Positions 47,913 to 59,477 of a stretch of DNA of 64,000 nucleotides are shown piece by piece. The notes under the pieces were generated by a model. That model saw nothing but the letters and a program-made list of their open reading frames with translations, searched no databases and was not told the DNA's origin. Every line of letters begins with the position of its first letter. Positions within the stretch are counted from its first letter, which is position 1. Origin of the DNA: Perognathus longimembris pacificus (Eukaryota; Chordata; Mammalia; Rodentia; Heteromyidae); contig NC_063181.1 in NCBI RefSeq assembly GCF_023159225.1, positions 10,871,606-10,935,605 of the forward strand, given 5' to 3'. The position numbers were made by a program, and so were the translations under genes.

Positions 47913-49494
47913 TAGAAGTGCTATCCTCACACTCGGCAGCTGTCCATGCTCTTGCATTGCTCCTGGTGAGGCCCTCATGGCCCCCTTTTCTAGGAAGGTG
48001 GGAGGAGTACTTTGGAGCACTGAGAGGCATGGAATGGGCATCACTGAGTTAAACATAGAGTGGCATCACTTAGGATGAATGCTGGCAGTAGACACTGGCG
48101 CTAGGTGTGGATGGTAAGACCTCCTTTACCACTGAGATACCTGTGCCCACCCCTCCTGGTGGTGTCAGGAGTGCTGTTCAGAAGAAAGAGCTGGAAGTCT
48201 CTCCTGGAGCTCCTAACTTTGGGAAGAAAGCAGCCTTTGTGCTTATCAGGCTCCCTGGAGATCAGAATCTGTGTGGCAGCTGCTCATCCTTGCCACTGTG
48301 AATTATTTTTATTGACCTGAAGCAACTTTTGCCTGGAGGCATTTTAAAGGTGCCAGTGAGCCCTGGGGTGTTTTACAATGGAGGTATCTTATTTGAATTG
48401 CTATTTGTAGAAGTGCCTGCTCAGTGAGGTCTTTGACTGTGCCATTGCCTGGGCCACAGAGTGCTTGTGAAGCAGATTTGATGTCACTGACTAGCCTACT
48501 TCCTGACTCAGTGGTTTCCTGTTCTTCTCAGATAGATTGAGAATATTTATTATTTTTATTTTTTTGACTGAGAGTATTTAGTCTTCCCCAAAAGGCCCCC
48601 ATGAACTACTTAAGAAATTAAGGGAAAGTAATGAGTATGCTTGATTATCTTGCAATCAGTGTTCAAAACTTCCACATCAGTGAAGTTACTGAGCTTTCAT
48701 AACATTTTGTTATGCTCAACTTTTTGAGCAATTATAAAAAAAGAACCTGTTCCCAGCTTCTTCCTTCAACCAAATTCTACTTTCACAGAGTTCTAGATGT
48801 CATTTGTTTCCTAGAATGTTGAAGTTCACATTCCAGGTGTTCATCCTTCAATTAACCTTTAAAAACCCATCCACGTTTGTCAAGCTATAATAGTTCATAG
48901 GAGCCTCAGTGTTTACTGATGAAACAATATCCAACAGAGTGCAGGAAGATTGGAATAACTGCAGTTTGTTTACTTGGGAAAAAGTTTTCTATCCGCTTTT
49001 GTCTCTCCTACCACTTTTTATTGTATGCAGGTTTGATACCGCCAGTGTTTAGATAGGACTGTCGGGTGTAGGAGCCTTTTCTTCCAAGGGCCTTTTGGAT
49101 ATTATAACATCAGTTAAAGCCCATACGAAATTGCCAGTACAAGCGGTGGCCTCCGGCATCAGCCTTCAAAGCATACAAGAAGCATACATGTCTGTCAGTC
49201 ATCTACCAAAAGATTTCTCTGACATAGGTTTTCTGGAAGCAGTAAATGTGCTCATAAATAGGTTGTAGTTCATCCTCTTCAAATTCAATTAGGCCTGCTT
49301 ATATATTGAGTTGGTTAAAGTTTTTCAATGATGTGTGTGTTACGGGGAGGGCATCTCAGATGACCTCAAGACAAATTCTGAATACAGCAATTTCTTTTTT
49401 TTTAAAAGAGCATGTATTTTGGCATGAGAACTAGAAGCGTCATCTATGGCAAGCAGTATCCTTAATTTGAAAACACCTCAAGGCTTCACATGTT
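47913..49494. other. PSD3 intron, nothing recognised
   Basis: The first 400 bases are GC-richer, with overlapping chance frames; no splice-bounded exon or protein family recognised. Confidence 0.4.
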
Positions 49495-49605
49495 TTAAGT
49501 CTTCTGCTATCCAGAGCAACTCTATGAAGAGGTAGTGTGTTCCCATTTACTCTGTAACAGAGTAAATGAGTCCAACAGGTGATGTCAGGATTTAAACTAA
49601 TGTGT
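49495..49605 (-). repeat. Probable MIR fragment, antisense
   Basis: 'gctatccagagcaactctat', 'gaagaggtagtgtgttccca', 'gtgatgtcaggatttaaac' fit a decayed antisense MIR. Confidence 0.4.
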
Positions 49606-51537
49606 TTTCTTAAAACATAAAGTATTCAAAGGTTACTTTGATAACTGATTGTGGTGCCTTCCAGAGCTATGAGACTTTCATAATGGAATCTACCCCTGCA
49701 TTCAGTGGCTCATTATAAATATACATGCTGTAGATAAATAGCAAAAGAAAACTCTTGTCATTTTCCAAATTCCTCATTTGACCTCATTTCTCATTTAAAG
49801 TCTCTAACTTCTGAATCCTACTCACAAGTAGAATTAGTGACTTCCTCCTCATTTTACCTGGTATGAGTGTCAGGTTAAAGCTCTGCTACTATCAGTTGAC
49901 ACCACTTATCATGTTTTATGGAGCTTCATTGTTCTTGTAACTGTCCCTATGTAGAGGAAAAATATGCGTCCTAATCTTTTAAGCATATAATGCTTAAAAT
50001 ACCTGAGTAATACTATGGTCATTGTGGCACTTGCCCTCTTGATGGTAGAGCTTTGTATCCAGAGATGTTTGGAAACAGCCATCGAAATAGTGGATACAGT
50101 GGTATAATTAAAGTCCAAATACTACTCCAAGTTCAGCATACTGAGCTGTTCCAGAAAGGTCAGTTTCTAGTAAAAGTTTAAAAAAGTTTAAAGCACAAAG
50201 AGTTGGACATCAGCTATTGGGTATTAGATTCTTTCAATCCTCTATCAATACCACAATTTGTTTTCTATTAATAATATAAACATTCTTGTATGAGAAAAGG
50301 AAATATTGTGGGGGGGATAATACATTTAGGCTGAATCTTAAGTTTCTTTAAAGCTGGTTGGGTTTTCCTTTTATAAAGTATGAGTTAAAACGTGTCAGTT
50401 GGCTCCAACGTTTCAAAGATAATTGATTTAGAAATGTAGCATGTTCTTTCTATCCAGCTGTTGTCAACCTAGGAATGGCTAGCATAATCAGTTGCTTACT
50501 ATTATGTGACTTATCTCACTCTGGTAACTTGTGAGAGTTTCAGCCTGAATTCCATTGCTTTGTGTGAGTTCTGCTCTGTTAATTAAGACTTAATAGTACT
50601 TCTTGTGGTACCCAAGGATATTTCGTAAAAGAAGGTCAGGGATTCCTATATGGAGATTACCTTCCCTTCACCTTATGTGTTGTCCATGATTTTACCTAAA
50701 TCCTTTGCAAACTAGTCAGACAACAGACTCCCAAGCTTGGGTTTGGCAATTGGCTCAGGAATGTAGAACTACAGAAATTATTTCTTGCTGAAATAGCATG
50801 TTTGCTCACATTGCCAGGTAGATACTTTGGGAATTTTACCGAGTTTTCAGACGCCATCACTAGGAAAATAAAGCAACTTTAAGAATGCCCTGTGCCTTTC
50901 GGGAGTCTAATATAGATGTGTTCTCATTGTATGAGTGTAAAAAGGACTTTTGCTGACCACAGATGTTTTTCTGAGTTCACAAAGGTGCTGTGAATGTATT
51001 TTGGAATCCAGTCATCCAGATTGCTGTATACTTTGCATCTCTTTGCTACTGAGACTTTAATGGGATGAGACTTTGACCTAGGAAAAGTACTGTGCCCTTT
51101 GAATAAAATAGAAACATGGAGGCAAGGAGAACTTATATGCAACCCTTCTGAGCTCCATTGAGGAGAATTAAATTGGAGCAGATAGCACACAAATATAAAC
51201 TTTTTTTTATCAAGATTATAGCTCTAGGGGGGATATAAAATATGCAGCCCCATTTCCTGGCATATACCTTTGCTGAATATTTTATTGCTTAGGAATATTT
51301 TATTCCATGCCCTTTATGAAAAAAAGGGTAACAGTCTGTCCTTTCCCAGTGTGCATTTCACTCTTTTATGAATAGCAGTGGGAAACTGAAGCCAAAATAT
51401 CATTCACAGTTCTTTGTATTTCCAAATAAGTTTCCTCCCATGTGTAATGAAGATGAGAAATAAGTTTTGAACTAGTGAAGATTCACTGGCTATTCTAATA
51501 TTACCTATTTTGGAGCAAGTACACATTTTTCTTTTGA
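49606..51537. other. PSD3 intron, nothing recognised
   Basis: No recognised features. Confidence 0.4.
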
Positions 51538-51561
51538 AGAGAGAGAGAGAGAGAGAGAGAA

Positions 51562-51604
<43 letters not shown>
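51538..51604 (+). repeat. Compound (GA)n(GT)n microsatellite
   Basis: About 11 GA units pass through AAAGAG directly into about 20 GT units. Confidence 0.98.
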
Positions 51605-51607
<3 letters not shown>

Positions 51608-53279
51608 GCAGAATAACAACTGCAGCATCTTATTGGTTCTCTCCATTTTTTATTGTAACCCATAGTAATCAGGAACCTGCCTAAATCAGGACAGATATTC
51701 ATGGCATACACACTGATAACAGCTATATAGGCAATTTTGACTTTGTATCATAAATACCTCTTTAAGCTGAAATGGTCTTCCTGGCAGAATCAGCTCTTAA
51801 ATTATCTCAGAACTCTCCAAGGTAATGTATGCTGCTGGGTCCTGGGCCTGTCTTAATTGGCCTTTCCTTGTGTATAAAACAAGTGCCAGTGAAGGTGCCC
51901 AGTTCTACAGGGAAGCAGTGCTATGTCAGTAGAGCCTGAGTTCACCATCTATCTAAAATGGAGACCGTCACTGTGGCCTTGTTGATACATTTCAGATGGA
52001 GTCTTGGATTGGTGCCTACGACAGTATATGCTTAAACCTTACCTGTGCTGCTATGTTAATACCATAGTTATTTTTGCTATTAGTATTATCATTCTGAAGA
52101 AAGTTAGGCTGGTAGCACCTGGGAGGTCAGATCTTTGAGATTTTAGCTGTACACAGGGATGCTTTTGAAGGACCTAGAGCTCAGAGAGTCAAAGAAAGTG
52201 TCTAGTTTTTTTTTTTCTTTCTCCTCCTGTCTCATTATCGCCCCTCTATCAACCTCAGGACTGTCCCCAGATGGCTTCCCTTCTTAGTGTATCTGTAATG
52301 TGTTTCCTCGCCTGAATGGCCTTGTGTATGATAGCTTTGACATCCTCAGATAGAGCACCTCCTTGGCAGCTTAAGTTATCTTTCAGAACTGCAAATATAA
52401 TTAATGATTAAAATGTTAGTATGAACTAGAGGTAATATAATACCTTCCTGAAAAAACAATCTGTGTGGATCCAATAGCATGATTGCTAGCCATGCTCAGA
52501 GCAGTGCAGTCTAAGTGCTCTGGGAAAGCTATCCACTTTGCTCTCTCCTTCCATTCCTTCTTCATGATTACTTTATCCTTCTGTATTTGGGCCTTTGTCT
52601 GTCATCTGTGCTTTGTAATCCACCATGTTGTATTTTCTCCTTCCTTAACCTCAGTTCCCATATCTTCTATTCTTAGAGATTACAAGATGTGTGAATGAGA
52701 TCCTAAAAAATATTTTAAAAGAAAACTAGAGAATCTGTTTTCTACAACACGATGACCAGCAGATTCTGAACTCTATATAATAATATATCCAAAGTGATAT
52801 AGAAAATTTTTAAACACCTTTTAAGTAAATTGGTAAACTTGTAGCAATCAAAGGGAATCTGATGAGGTAAGAAATCAAACAGGAATCCTAATCCAGGGAG
52901 GATGAACTGATCTGGTGCTTCACCAAGGAAGTTTTAAATTAGGAAGGTCAGCCACTGCTAGACATCACATCTCACAGCTTTTAGCAACAAAGGACAAAGA
53001 GATGGAGAATGTGAAGGCATAGTTAAGACATGTGAAAGGAAGTGACAAGTCAGAGGGGATGGTCAAAGGTTATGGTTGTAGTGATGATGGAAGATGACTA
53101 CGCACAGATGTAATGGCTACAGAGATACAGATGATACACAAGATGGGCAAGAAGCTCAAAAAACACTACAGCATTAAACTAAAAGAAAGCCATACTTAGA
53201 TATAATTTTAACTCAGGGTAGACATGACTATAATGATGGGGAGTCGAGAGGTAGTGAAGTAACAAATTGTTGCCCATCT
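51605..53279. other. PSD3 intron, nothing recognised
   Basis: No recognised features. Confidence 0.4.
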
Positions 53280-53620
53280 GCAAGCATTATTTTATTATTA
53301 TTATGCAGTTATACGGAAGGGTTACAAATTCATAAATAAGTTTATGAGTACAATGCCTCTTGGTTAATGCCATTGCTTCCTTTGTTCTTCATTTTCCCCT
53401 CCTATCCCTACCCTCAAGTTACATAGTTCAGCTCTATATAATGTACCTTGAATATAATGACTACATTTGCTCACCCTCCTTACACGTGCCCGTCCCTTTG
53501 TCCATACTCAAAACTTGCAAGGTTCTAACAATTACTTTTAGGAACCACAAAAGTATAACAAATTATGAAAGACCATTCCTAAAGTCAGAATTTGTAAGGG
53601 TAGACATTAAGAAGTAAGAT
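53280..53620 (-). mobile_element. L1-like 3' end, antisense (copy C)
   Basis: 'ttattattatgcagttatac', 'ggaagggttacaaattcata', a C/T-rich block, 'ctcaagttacatagttcagc' and 'gtccctttgtccatactc' follow copies A and the 63-kb copy in order, with more divergence. Confidence 0.5.
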
Positions 53621-53744
53621 TTGAGGCATTTAAGAAAAATCTGAGGTACAGAGAAAAGTGACAAAGTAAAAATAAAATGAGAGTGACCTCAACAGACAGT
53701 AGCAGATTATGGTTTGTTTTTTAATTATGATTTTAGTAGTTCCT

Positions 53745-53975
53745 TTCCCCTTTCTCACAGCAACACTCTATCTGAAGGCTTGAACTCACAGCCTAGAGCT
53801 CACTTGGCTTTCTTGCTCATGTCTGGCACTCTAGGACTTGAGCCATGCACCCAGCCAGCTTTATGCTGGTTATTTTAGAGATCAAATTTTGCATTTCCAA
53901 GGGTAACTTCGAACCAGCGTTTTCTGGGTCTCAGCCTGGTAAATAGCTAGGACAACAGGTGCGGCCACTAGGTCT
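53745..53975 (-). repeat. B1/7SL-type SINE joined to Geo-like unit
   Basis: 'gaaggcttgaactcacagcc', 'ctctaggacttgagccatgc', 'gctggttattttagagatca', 'ggtaaatagctaggacaaca' in that order: Geo-like unit, linker, B1-type head, antisense and old. Confidence 0.7.
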
Positions 53976-54486
53976 ATTAGCCGCAAGTTGGTAGCACTTT
54001 TTTAAAAACCCATTAAGTGACATTGCTATCATGAAAGAGTGGAGGCAGATGACTGGAATGAAAACATTCCAGGTCCTTGTATTTTCAGGAAGCAAAGTAA
54101 TCCATTACCTTTGGGATTGAAGGACACATAGTAAGAACCGCTGTGAGAACATGATGATAACATAAAAATGTCATCTTTTAATTAAATTACATGAACACCC
54201 TGTCACAGTGGATACCTGGCTATCTGTTCAACTTCCACACCATAGTTAACCCTTTCAGTCAGATCCATCGAGTTTCCTGTAAGTTAGTACCTTTTTACCT
54301 CACACATCTCATGGTGTTCATATGTAATCACAGTTGGACTCCTTTATCCACTTGTATATATGCTGTAGCCAGGTGCTCTGAAATCACTTTACATGCACCC
54401 ACAATTGTCATTCTGAGGAATTGTCTTCATTTCCTGGTGTCTAGCCCAACGCATGCCTCACTATGTGCAGCTTCAGTAGCAGCACT

Positions 54487-54525
<39 letters not shown>
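54487..54525 (+). repeat. (TG)n microsatellite
   Basis: About 19 uninterrupted TG units. Confidence 0.97.
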
Positions 54526-54527
<2 letters not shown>

Positions 54528-54564
54528 CAGAGCCACTGAGCCTGCCTCTGCAGAGCCTCCCAGC

Positions 54565-54712
54565 TCACCCCAGTGCCCACTGCTCATTTCTCTGAAGCAC
54601 ACTGTCTATGCCAACCTTCACCTGTGTAAAATGGAGATGATAGTAGTAACTTTCCCTTATCATTCTATTGGTAAGTTTGCCCAAATGTGGGTAAATGGAT
54701 CAACACAAGTCA
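54565..54712 (+). repeat. MIR SINE
   Basis: 'cacctgtgtaaaatggagat' and 'gatagtagtaactttccctt' are the MIR 3' region in plus orientation. Confidence 0.65.
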
Positions 54713-54785
54713 AAGCCCTTGGACCACAGCTTTATATCATGCTGTGTACTGGAGTATACTTGCTTCTTGAATGTCGTCATCTTCT

Positions 54786-54982
54786 TTTTTTTTTTTTGCC
54801 AGTCCTGGGGTTTGAACTCAGGGCCTGAGCACTGTCCCTGGCTTCTTTTTGCTCAAGGCTAGCACTCTACCACTTGAGCCACTGCGCCCACTTCTGGCTT
54901 TTTCTGTGTATGTGGTACTGAGGAATTGAACCTTCATGTATAGGAGGCAAACACTCTTGCCACTAGGCCCTATTCCCAGCCC
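54786..54982 (-). repeat. IDL-Geo SINE
   Basis: T-tail, Geo unit ('gccagtcctggggtttgaac', 'cttctttttgctcaaggcta') and ID unit ('gtggtactgaggaattgaac', 'cactaggccctattcccagc') with a short deletion after the B box. CTTGAATG flanks both sides (about 54766 and 54985), a probable target-site duplication. Confidence 0.9.
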
Positions 54983-55389
54983 CTCTTGAATGGCTTACGG
55001 GGAGGGTTGTTTCAGTTCTGTCTTAGACAGCTAAATTGTAATTGGCCAAAGACAGGATTAAATCTGACATGTCTATATAAGATGGGAAAGTAGAGAGAGT
55101 GATTGAGCATTTGTTGTCAGGGGTAATGCTCAATCCACATTTCAAATGGAGAATTTTGGAACCTGTTTCTAGTAGGCTTGATATGGAAATGATAAATTGA
55201 TAAGCAAATAGATTTGCAGGCCTTTGAACTGAAGGGACCTCAGGATCCTGCTAAACTAATTTTGGGGCCACAAGCAAAGCTTTTCAACAGAAGAACCTGT
55301 GATCCTACTATAGAAATGACAGGATTTTCTCTAAAGTCTTCTTTCTACATTTAGCCAGTGCTTTACCTTAACTTGCATAAAGTACCCAC
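54983..55389. other. PSD3 intron, nothing recognised
   Basis: No recognised features. Confidence 0.4.
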
Positions 55390-55570
55390 ATTGTGAATTG
55401 AAGGAGTACAGTCCCGAGGGCTTGAATGACTTGTCAGGAGTCGCCAGTCACCCAGTAGGTGAGAGGACAGGTTTGAGTCAAGGCAAGGTCTAGAAGGGTT
55501 TGGAACCCAGATGGTCTGCATTCCTGTCTGCTGCCTCCACCGTACCACACAGCTCTGGCCCTGTGCTCTG
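55390..55570 (-). repeat. MIR SINE, antisense
   Basis: 'gaatgacttgtcaggagtcg', 'ccagtcacccagtaggtgag', 'aggacaggtttgagtcaagg' follow the reverse complement of MIR. Confidence 0.65.
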
Positions 55571-56119
55571 ACATTTCCCACAGCTCAGGCTCACCTGTGT
55601 GGGTACAGCTCTCATGTAGGTAACACCAGAATTTGCCTTCATCGGGCAGTATAGTGAATTTATCTCTTTATGTGTCTGATCTGTAATTTCCTTCATACTG
55701 GACACTTATTTTCTTTACAAAGGAGACTGAGGGTATGCTTTTTATGGAGGAGACACTTTTAAATCTCACCTAGTGGAAACAGAAGGGATGTCATTTTTTT
55801 TTCTTTGCCTGGAAGCCTGCAGAGCGGATGTGTTGAAGCCTTGCTTGCCAGGTGGGCTCTCAGTATGGTGCTGGCAAGAGCACTTGGGCTCTGTAGGTGG
55901 ATATTCACCTGGCCCCCAAGCCCATGAGTGCTGAGAACTCATTCAAAATGGCATTTAAAGAGTTTGCTTCAGAATAATATACTTCCTAAATGAGTTGGGC
56001 ATCCAAGTTTCAGAGGCCCTAAAAATAGCCAGATATTTGAGAAAGGAATAAATGACTTCCACTGCATGTTTGGACTAATATGTTTAGGAAAATGACATTC
56101 GGGTGACAACATTTTCCAG
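55571..56119. other. PSD3 intron, nothing recognised
   Basis: No recognised features. Confidence 0.4.
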
Positions 56120-56580
56120 TTACAGATTTTAACTTTATCAGGATTACTGATAAATTGGAAGCAGAGTCAGATGTCAGCAAGGATGCTGGGGGGAAGGGAG
56201 GTATCTTATATACTCCTGACGGAAGTATAAATTAGCCACTATGGAAATCAGTGTAGGTGCTCCTGAAGTGCCCAATTTCACTTGAATGAAGTAAACTCAG
56301 CATACAGTTGAGATACCCATATACCCATGTTCACTGTGGCACTATTCATAATAGCTAAACTATGGAGTCACCCATCAACAATGAATAGAGAAAGAAAATG
56401 AAAGATCTATGCACAATGAAGTATTACTTAGATATAAAGAAGAATAAAAGTATTTCACTTACTGGAAAATGGATATGGAAGTGGAGATCAGCATGTTAAA
56501 TGAAGAAGACTCAAAAAAATAAGTATCATGTGTTTTCTGTCATATGCAGAATCTAGATTAAAAATAAAAGTGACATGAAG
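56120..56580 (+). mobile_element. L1 3'-region fragment, sense
   Basis: 'attagccactatggaaatca', 'cccatgttcactgtggcact', 'attcataatagctaaactat', 'gcacaatgaagtattactta', 'gcatgttaaatgaagaagac' and 'gtcatatgcagaatctagat' follow the L1 3' region in sense orientation. An IDL-Geo copy is inserted at its 3' edge. Confidence 0.75.
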
Positions 56581-56802
56581 GGGGCTGGGGATATAGCCTA
56601 GTGGCAAGAGTGCCTGCCTCGGATACACGAGGCCCTAGGTTCGATTCCCCAGCACCACATATACGGAAAACGGCCAGAAGCGGCGCTGTGGCTCAAGTGG
56701 CGGAGTGCTAGCCTTGAGCGGGAAGAAGCCAGGGAAGGTGCTCAGGCCCTGAGTCCAAGGCCCAGGACTGGCCAAAAACAAACAAACAAACAAAAAAAAA
56801 AC
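56581..56802 (+). repeat. IDL-Geo SINE, youngest-looking copy
   Basis: Full-length dimer. ID unit A box TAGCCTAGTGG (56594-56604) and B box GGTTCGATTCC (56638-56648) are intact; the Geo unit has an A-box-like TGGCTCAAGTGG (56689-56700) and a B-box-like segment at 56751-56763. Many CpGs survive (for example ATACACGAGG, AAACGGCC, AGCGGCGCTG). The tail is A-rich with CAAA units. Target-site duplication AGTGACATGAAG / AGTGACATGAAAG at 56569-56580 and 56803-56815. Confidence 0.97.
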
Positions 56803-56944
56803 AGTGACATGAAAGTAGCAAGAGGAGACACTTCAGGAAAAGGAATGGGGGACCAGTTGGAGTGATGAGCAGGGAAAGACAAGGTAATAGGAAGGTGAAT
56901 ATGATCAAAGCACATGATACACATATTTGAAAATATCATAAACT

Positions 56945-57180
56945 CATTTTTTCCTTTTTATTATTGTCCGGACATAGTTGTACAAAGGAGTTGCCCTTTA
57001 ACAAAGCAGTTTTAAATCTTGACAAATGTCACCTTTTCAGCATTCTCCCCCACCCTCTCCCACCCAGCCTTTTCTCCATTTTTCTTAATTTTGTAGGATA
57101 TACATTGGATTCTTGACAGCATTCTCCCTGTCCTCTACATTTTCCCCTCTCCCTTTTACTAATTTATATTTGTGTCAGAA
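56945..57180 (-). mobile_element. Possible L1-like 3' end, antisense (copy D)
   Basis: 'tttttattattgtccggaca', 'tagttgtacaaaggagttgc' followed by C/T-rich blocks is reminiscent of the other antisense ends but strongly diverged. Confidence 0.4.
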
Positions 57181-57559
57181 AAACTAGTAAGCGTTCATGA
57201 AACAAATGGATAAATTCTTTATATTCCTGAAAATCATAAAAAGAATATAAAGGCTTCTGACACCATTTATTAATTTGGTCTATCTTCATAAGGGTCACTA
57301 ATATCTGGTTTGCACTGGGGTAGGCCCTGTGAATTGTGCAAACACAGGATGCTCACTCCCAAGTCATTCACATTCTAGTGAAGAAGACCTTTAGGAAAAG
57401 AAGTCATGACAGTATCGGTGTCAGATCAATTAAAGCTGTGATCCACTCAGCAGCTTGTGGGAGAAACAGCTGAGAGGTCCTTTCACGATCTAGCTCTTCT
57501 CAGGACGTCATATGTCAGCCCCCTTTGCTTTTGCAATTTGTAACTCATCTGGAAGGGAG
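57181..57559. other. PSD3 intron, nothing recognised
   Basis: No recognised features. Confidence 0.4.
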
Positions 57560-57770
57560 AGGGTAGAGCCTGGGTCCCTGCATTCCTTTTCTGGATAGTT
57601 CTCTTCCCAACTGCATGATCAAGGGAAAGTTATGTCTTTGTGCTTCTGTTCTCTAAAAAGAGGAGAGTCTTCACACCTGTTTGGCAGAATTATTGTAAAG
57701 ATTAAGAAAATGCATGGAAAATGTTTTAGAATACTGCCTGATATATTGTAAAGCTCAAAATTTTAATTCC
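57560..57770 (+). repeat. MIR SINE
   Basis: 'caactgcatgatcaagggaa', 'agttatgtctttgtgcttct', 'agaattattgtaaagattaa' follow MIR in plus orientation; it ends about 100 bp before the 57880 exon. Confidence 0.65.
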
Positions 57771-57824
57771 CATATTGTTATTTATTTTGATAGCTAGTAA
57801 ATTGAGACACAATCATCATACTGA

Positions 57825-57998
<174 letters not shown>

Positions 57999-58337
57999 TA
58001 ATTGAATGAAGTATTCTAATACCTTGTTTTAAAAAATGCTGCACCAACTATCCATAAGACTATTTAATTGGTGTTTAAAGTTTTTTGTGTGTAGGTATGT
58101 GTGTGTCCACATTTCTGGTGGACAAATTATTGTGGAGTACACATATACACACACAACTAAAAGAATGGATGGGCCAAGTTCTGTTGTTCAGTAAGAAGCA
58201 TAAATTGATGAATTAGACCTCATCTAGGTGCAAGTATCGACTTATGTCAGCATCTGTTTCTATAGGCATTTATAGTATAGTTTAGATATAGTTTTCATTT
58301 ATATCCTGGTACCTACTAGCTGAGTTTCAACCTTATT

Positions 58338-58400
58338 TGAAATGAAAAACTACAATGAAAATGAAATGAATGAAATGAAATGAAAAACTACAATGAAAAC
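58338..58400 (+). repeat. Local tandem duplication
   Basis: The segment AAATGAAAAACTACAATGAA occurs at about 58340 and again at about 58378, joined by GAAAT-rich pentamer repeats. Confidence 0.85.
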
Positions 58401-58879
58401 ACATTATGTTTTCATTGAGTTCTGAAATATCTGTACCTACAATGCAAATGTATATATTCCACATTGCTATACCACTCCCTTCCCTGTCAGGATCCTTTCT
58501 TTCAGTCTCCAAATCTGGAAATGGATTTGCGATTCAGTTTATTGTTTATGGTTCATTAGCGGGTTGTTCCTGAACAACCTCCTTTCTCTAGCTGTACATG
58601 AGTGGAAAAAGGAAAGTTGTATATTGATGAGCCCAACCGAATTCTGGTTCCCCACTCCAGCTCCATAAAAATACAGAAATGAAATTAGGGATGAGAAGAA
58701 GCAAAGCACTGCCCTCTGTGTTGTCTGACAGATTTGTGTATCTGTATGCATGTTTATAGAAAACACAACATGAAATATGTCCTTGTAATTTTTAAATGTG
58801 AATATGTCAGTTATGATGGTATGTATGTAATGGTACATATTGTTAACTGTAAGTGCAACACTGTACAGTACATCTAGAG
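58401..58879. other. PSD3 intron, nothing recognised
   Basis: Possibly part of the following L1 remnant; not assignable. Confidence 0.35.
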
Positions 58880-59440
58880 AGGATTCCTCTGGTGTGACTG
58901 AACCTCAACACCCACTACAGAGCAGCTCTCCATTCATCCCCTCCTCAGCTCCTGGAGGCCTTCCTTAGGCTTTGTTTCTCTGAATTGGACTGTTTTACAT
59001 GACTCATGCAAGGAGAATCATGTACAATCTTATAGAATGTTTCAGATTTCTGTCATTTTAAGTGTTTCTTAATGTATATTTCTTATTTTCTATCTGTTCT
59101 TCCTATTCGTGGACACTTAGCATTATCTCCACATCATTGGCTGCAGTAAACATAGAGGGCAAATAACACCTTCCCATCCTAAGTTTATTTCTTCTGGAGA
59201 AAGACCCAAAGGAAGCATTATTGGTTAATGCATTGTTTTTTAGTGAGGAACCTCCATTTTGTTTTCCAAAATGACTGTACTATTTTATATCACAACAATA
59301 GGACATAGGGCTTCAGTTTCCTCATATCCTCACCAACTCTTGTTATTTTTTGTTTGTTTTATAACCGTCCCAACAGATACTAAGTGAGAATTAGCTATGA
59401 TTCTTATTCATATTAGAAATAAGAAAACCTAGAACTATTT
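58880..59440 (-). mobile_element. Old L1, antisense, 3' part
   Basis: 'tccacatcattggctgcagt', 'ctggagaaagacccaaagga', 'ttttccaaaatgactgtact', 'cctcatatcctcaccaactc' is an antisense L1 3'-region pattern. It seems to continue at about 60540 after the LTR insertion. Confidence 0.6.
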
Positions 59441-59477
59441 TTCTACTCTATTCTCATGCCTAATAAAGAACATTTCT

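Noticed and set aside
54191..54828. Two overlapping plus-strand frames of 111 and 121 codons
   Set aside because: Both run through the TG microsatellite (VCVC repeats), and one ends in the IDL-Geo SINE.
56581..56655. Candidate tRNA-Ala gene (good A and B boxes)
   Set aside because: It is the left half of an IDL-Geo SINE with target-site duplications and lacks a proper anticodon arm and acceptor pairing.
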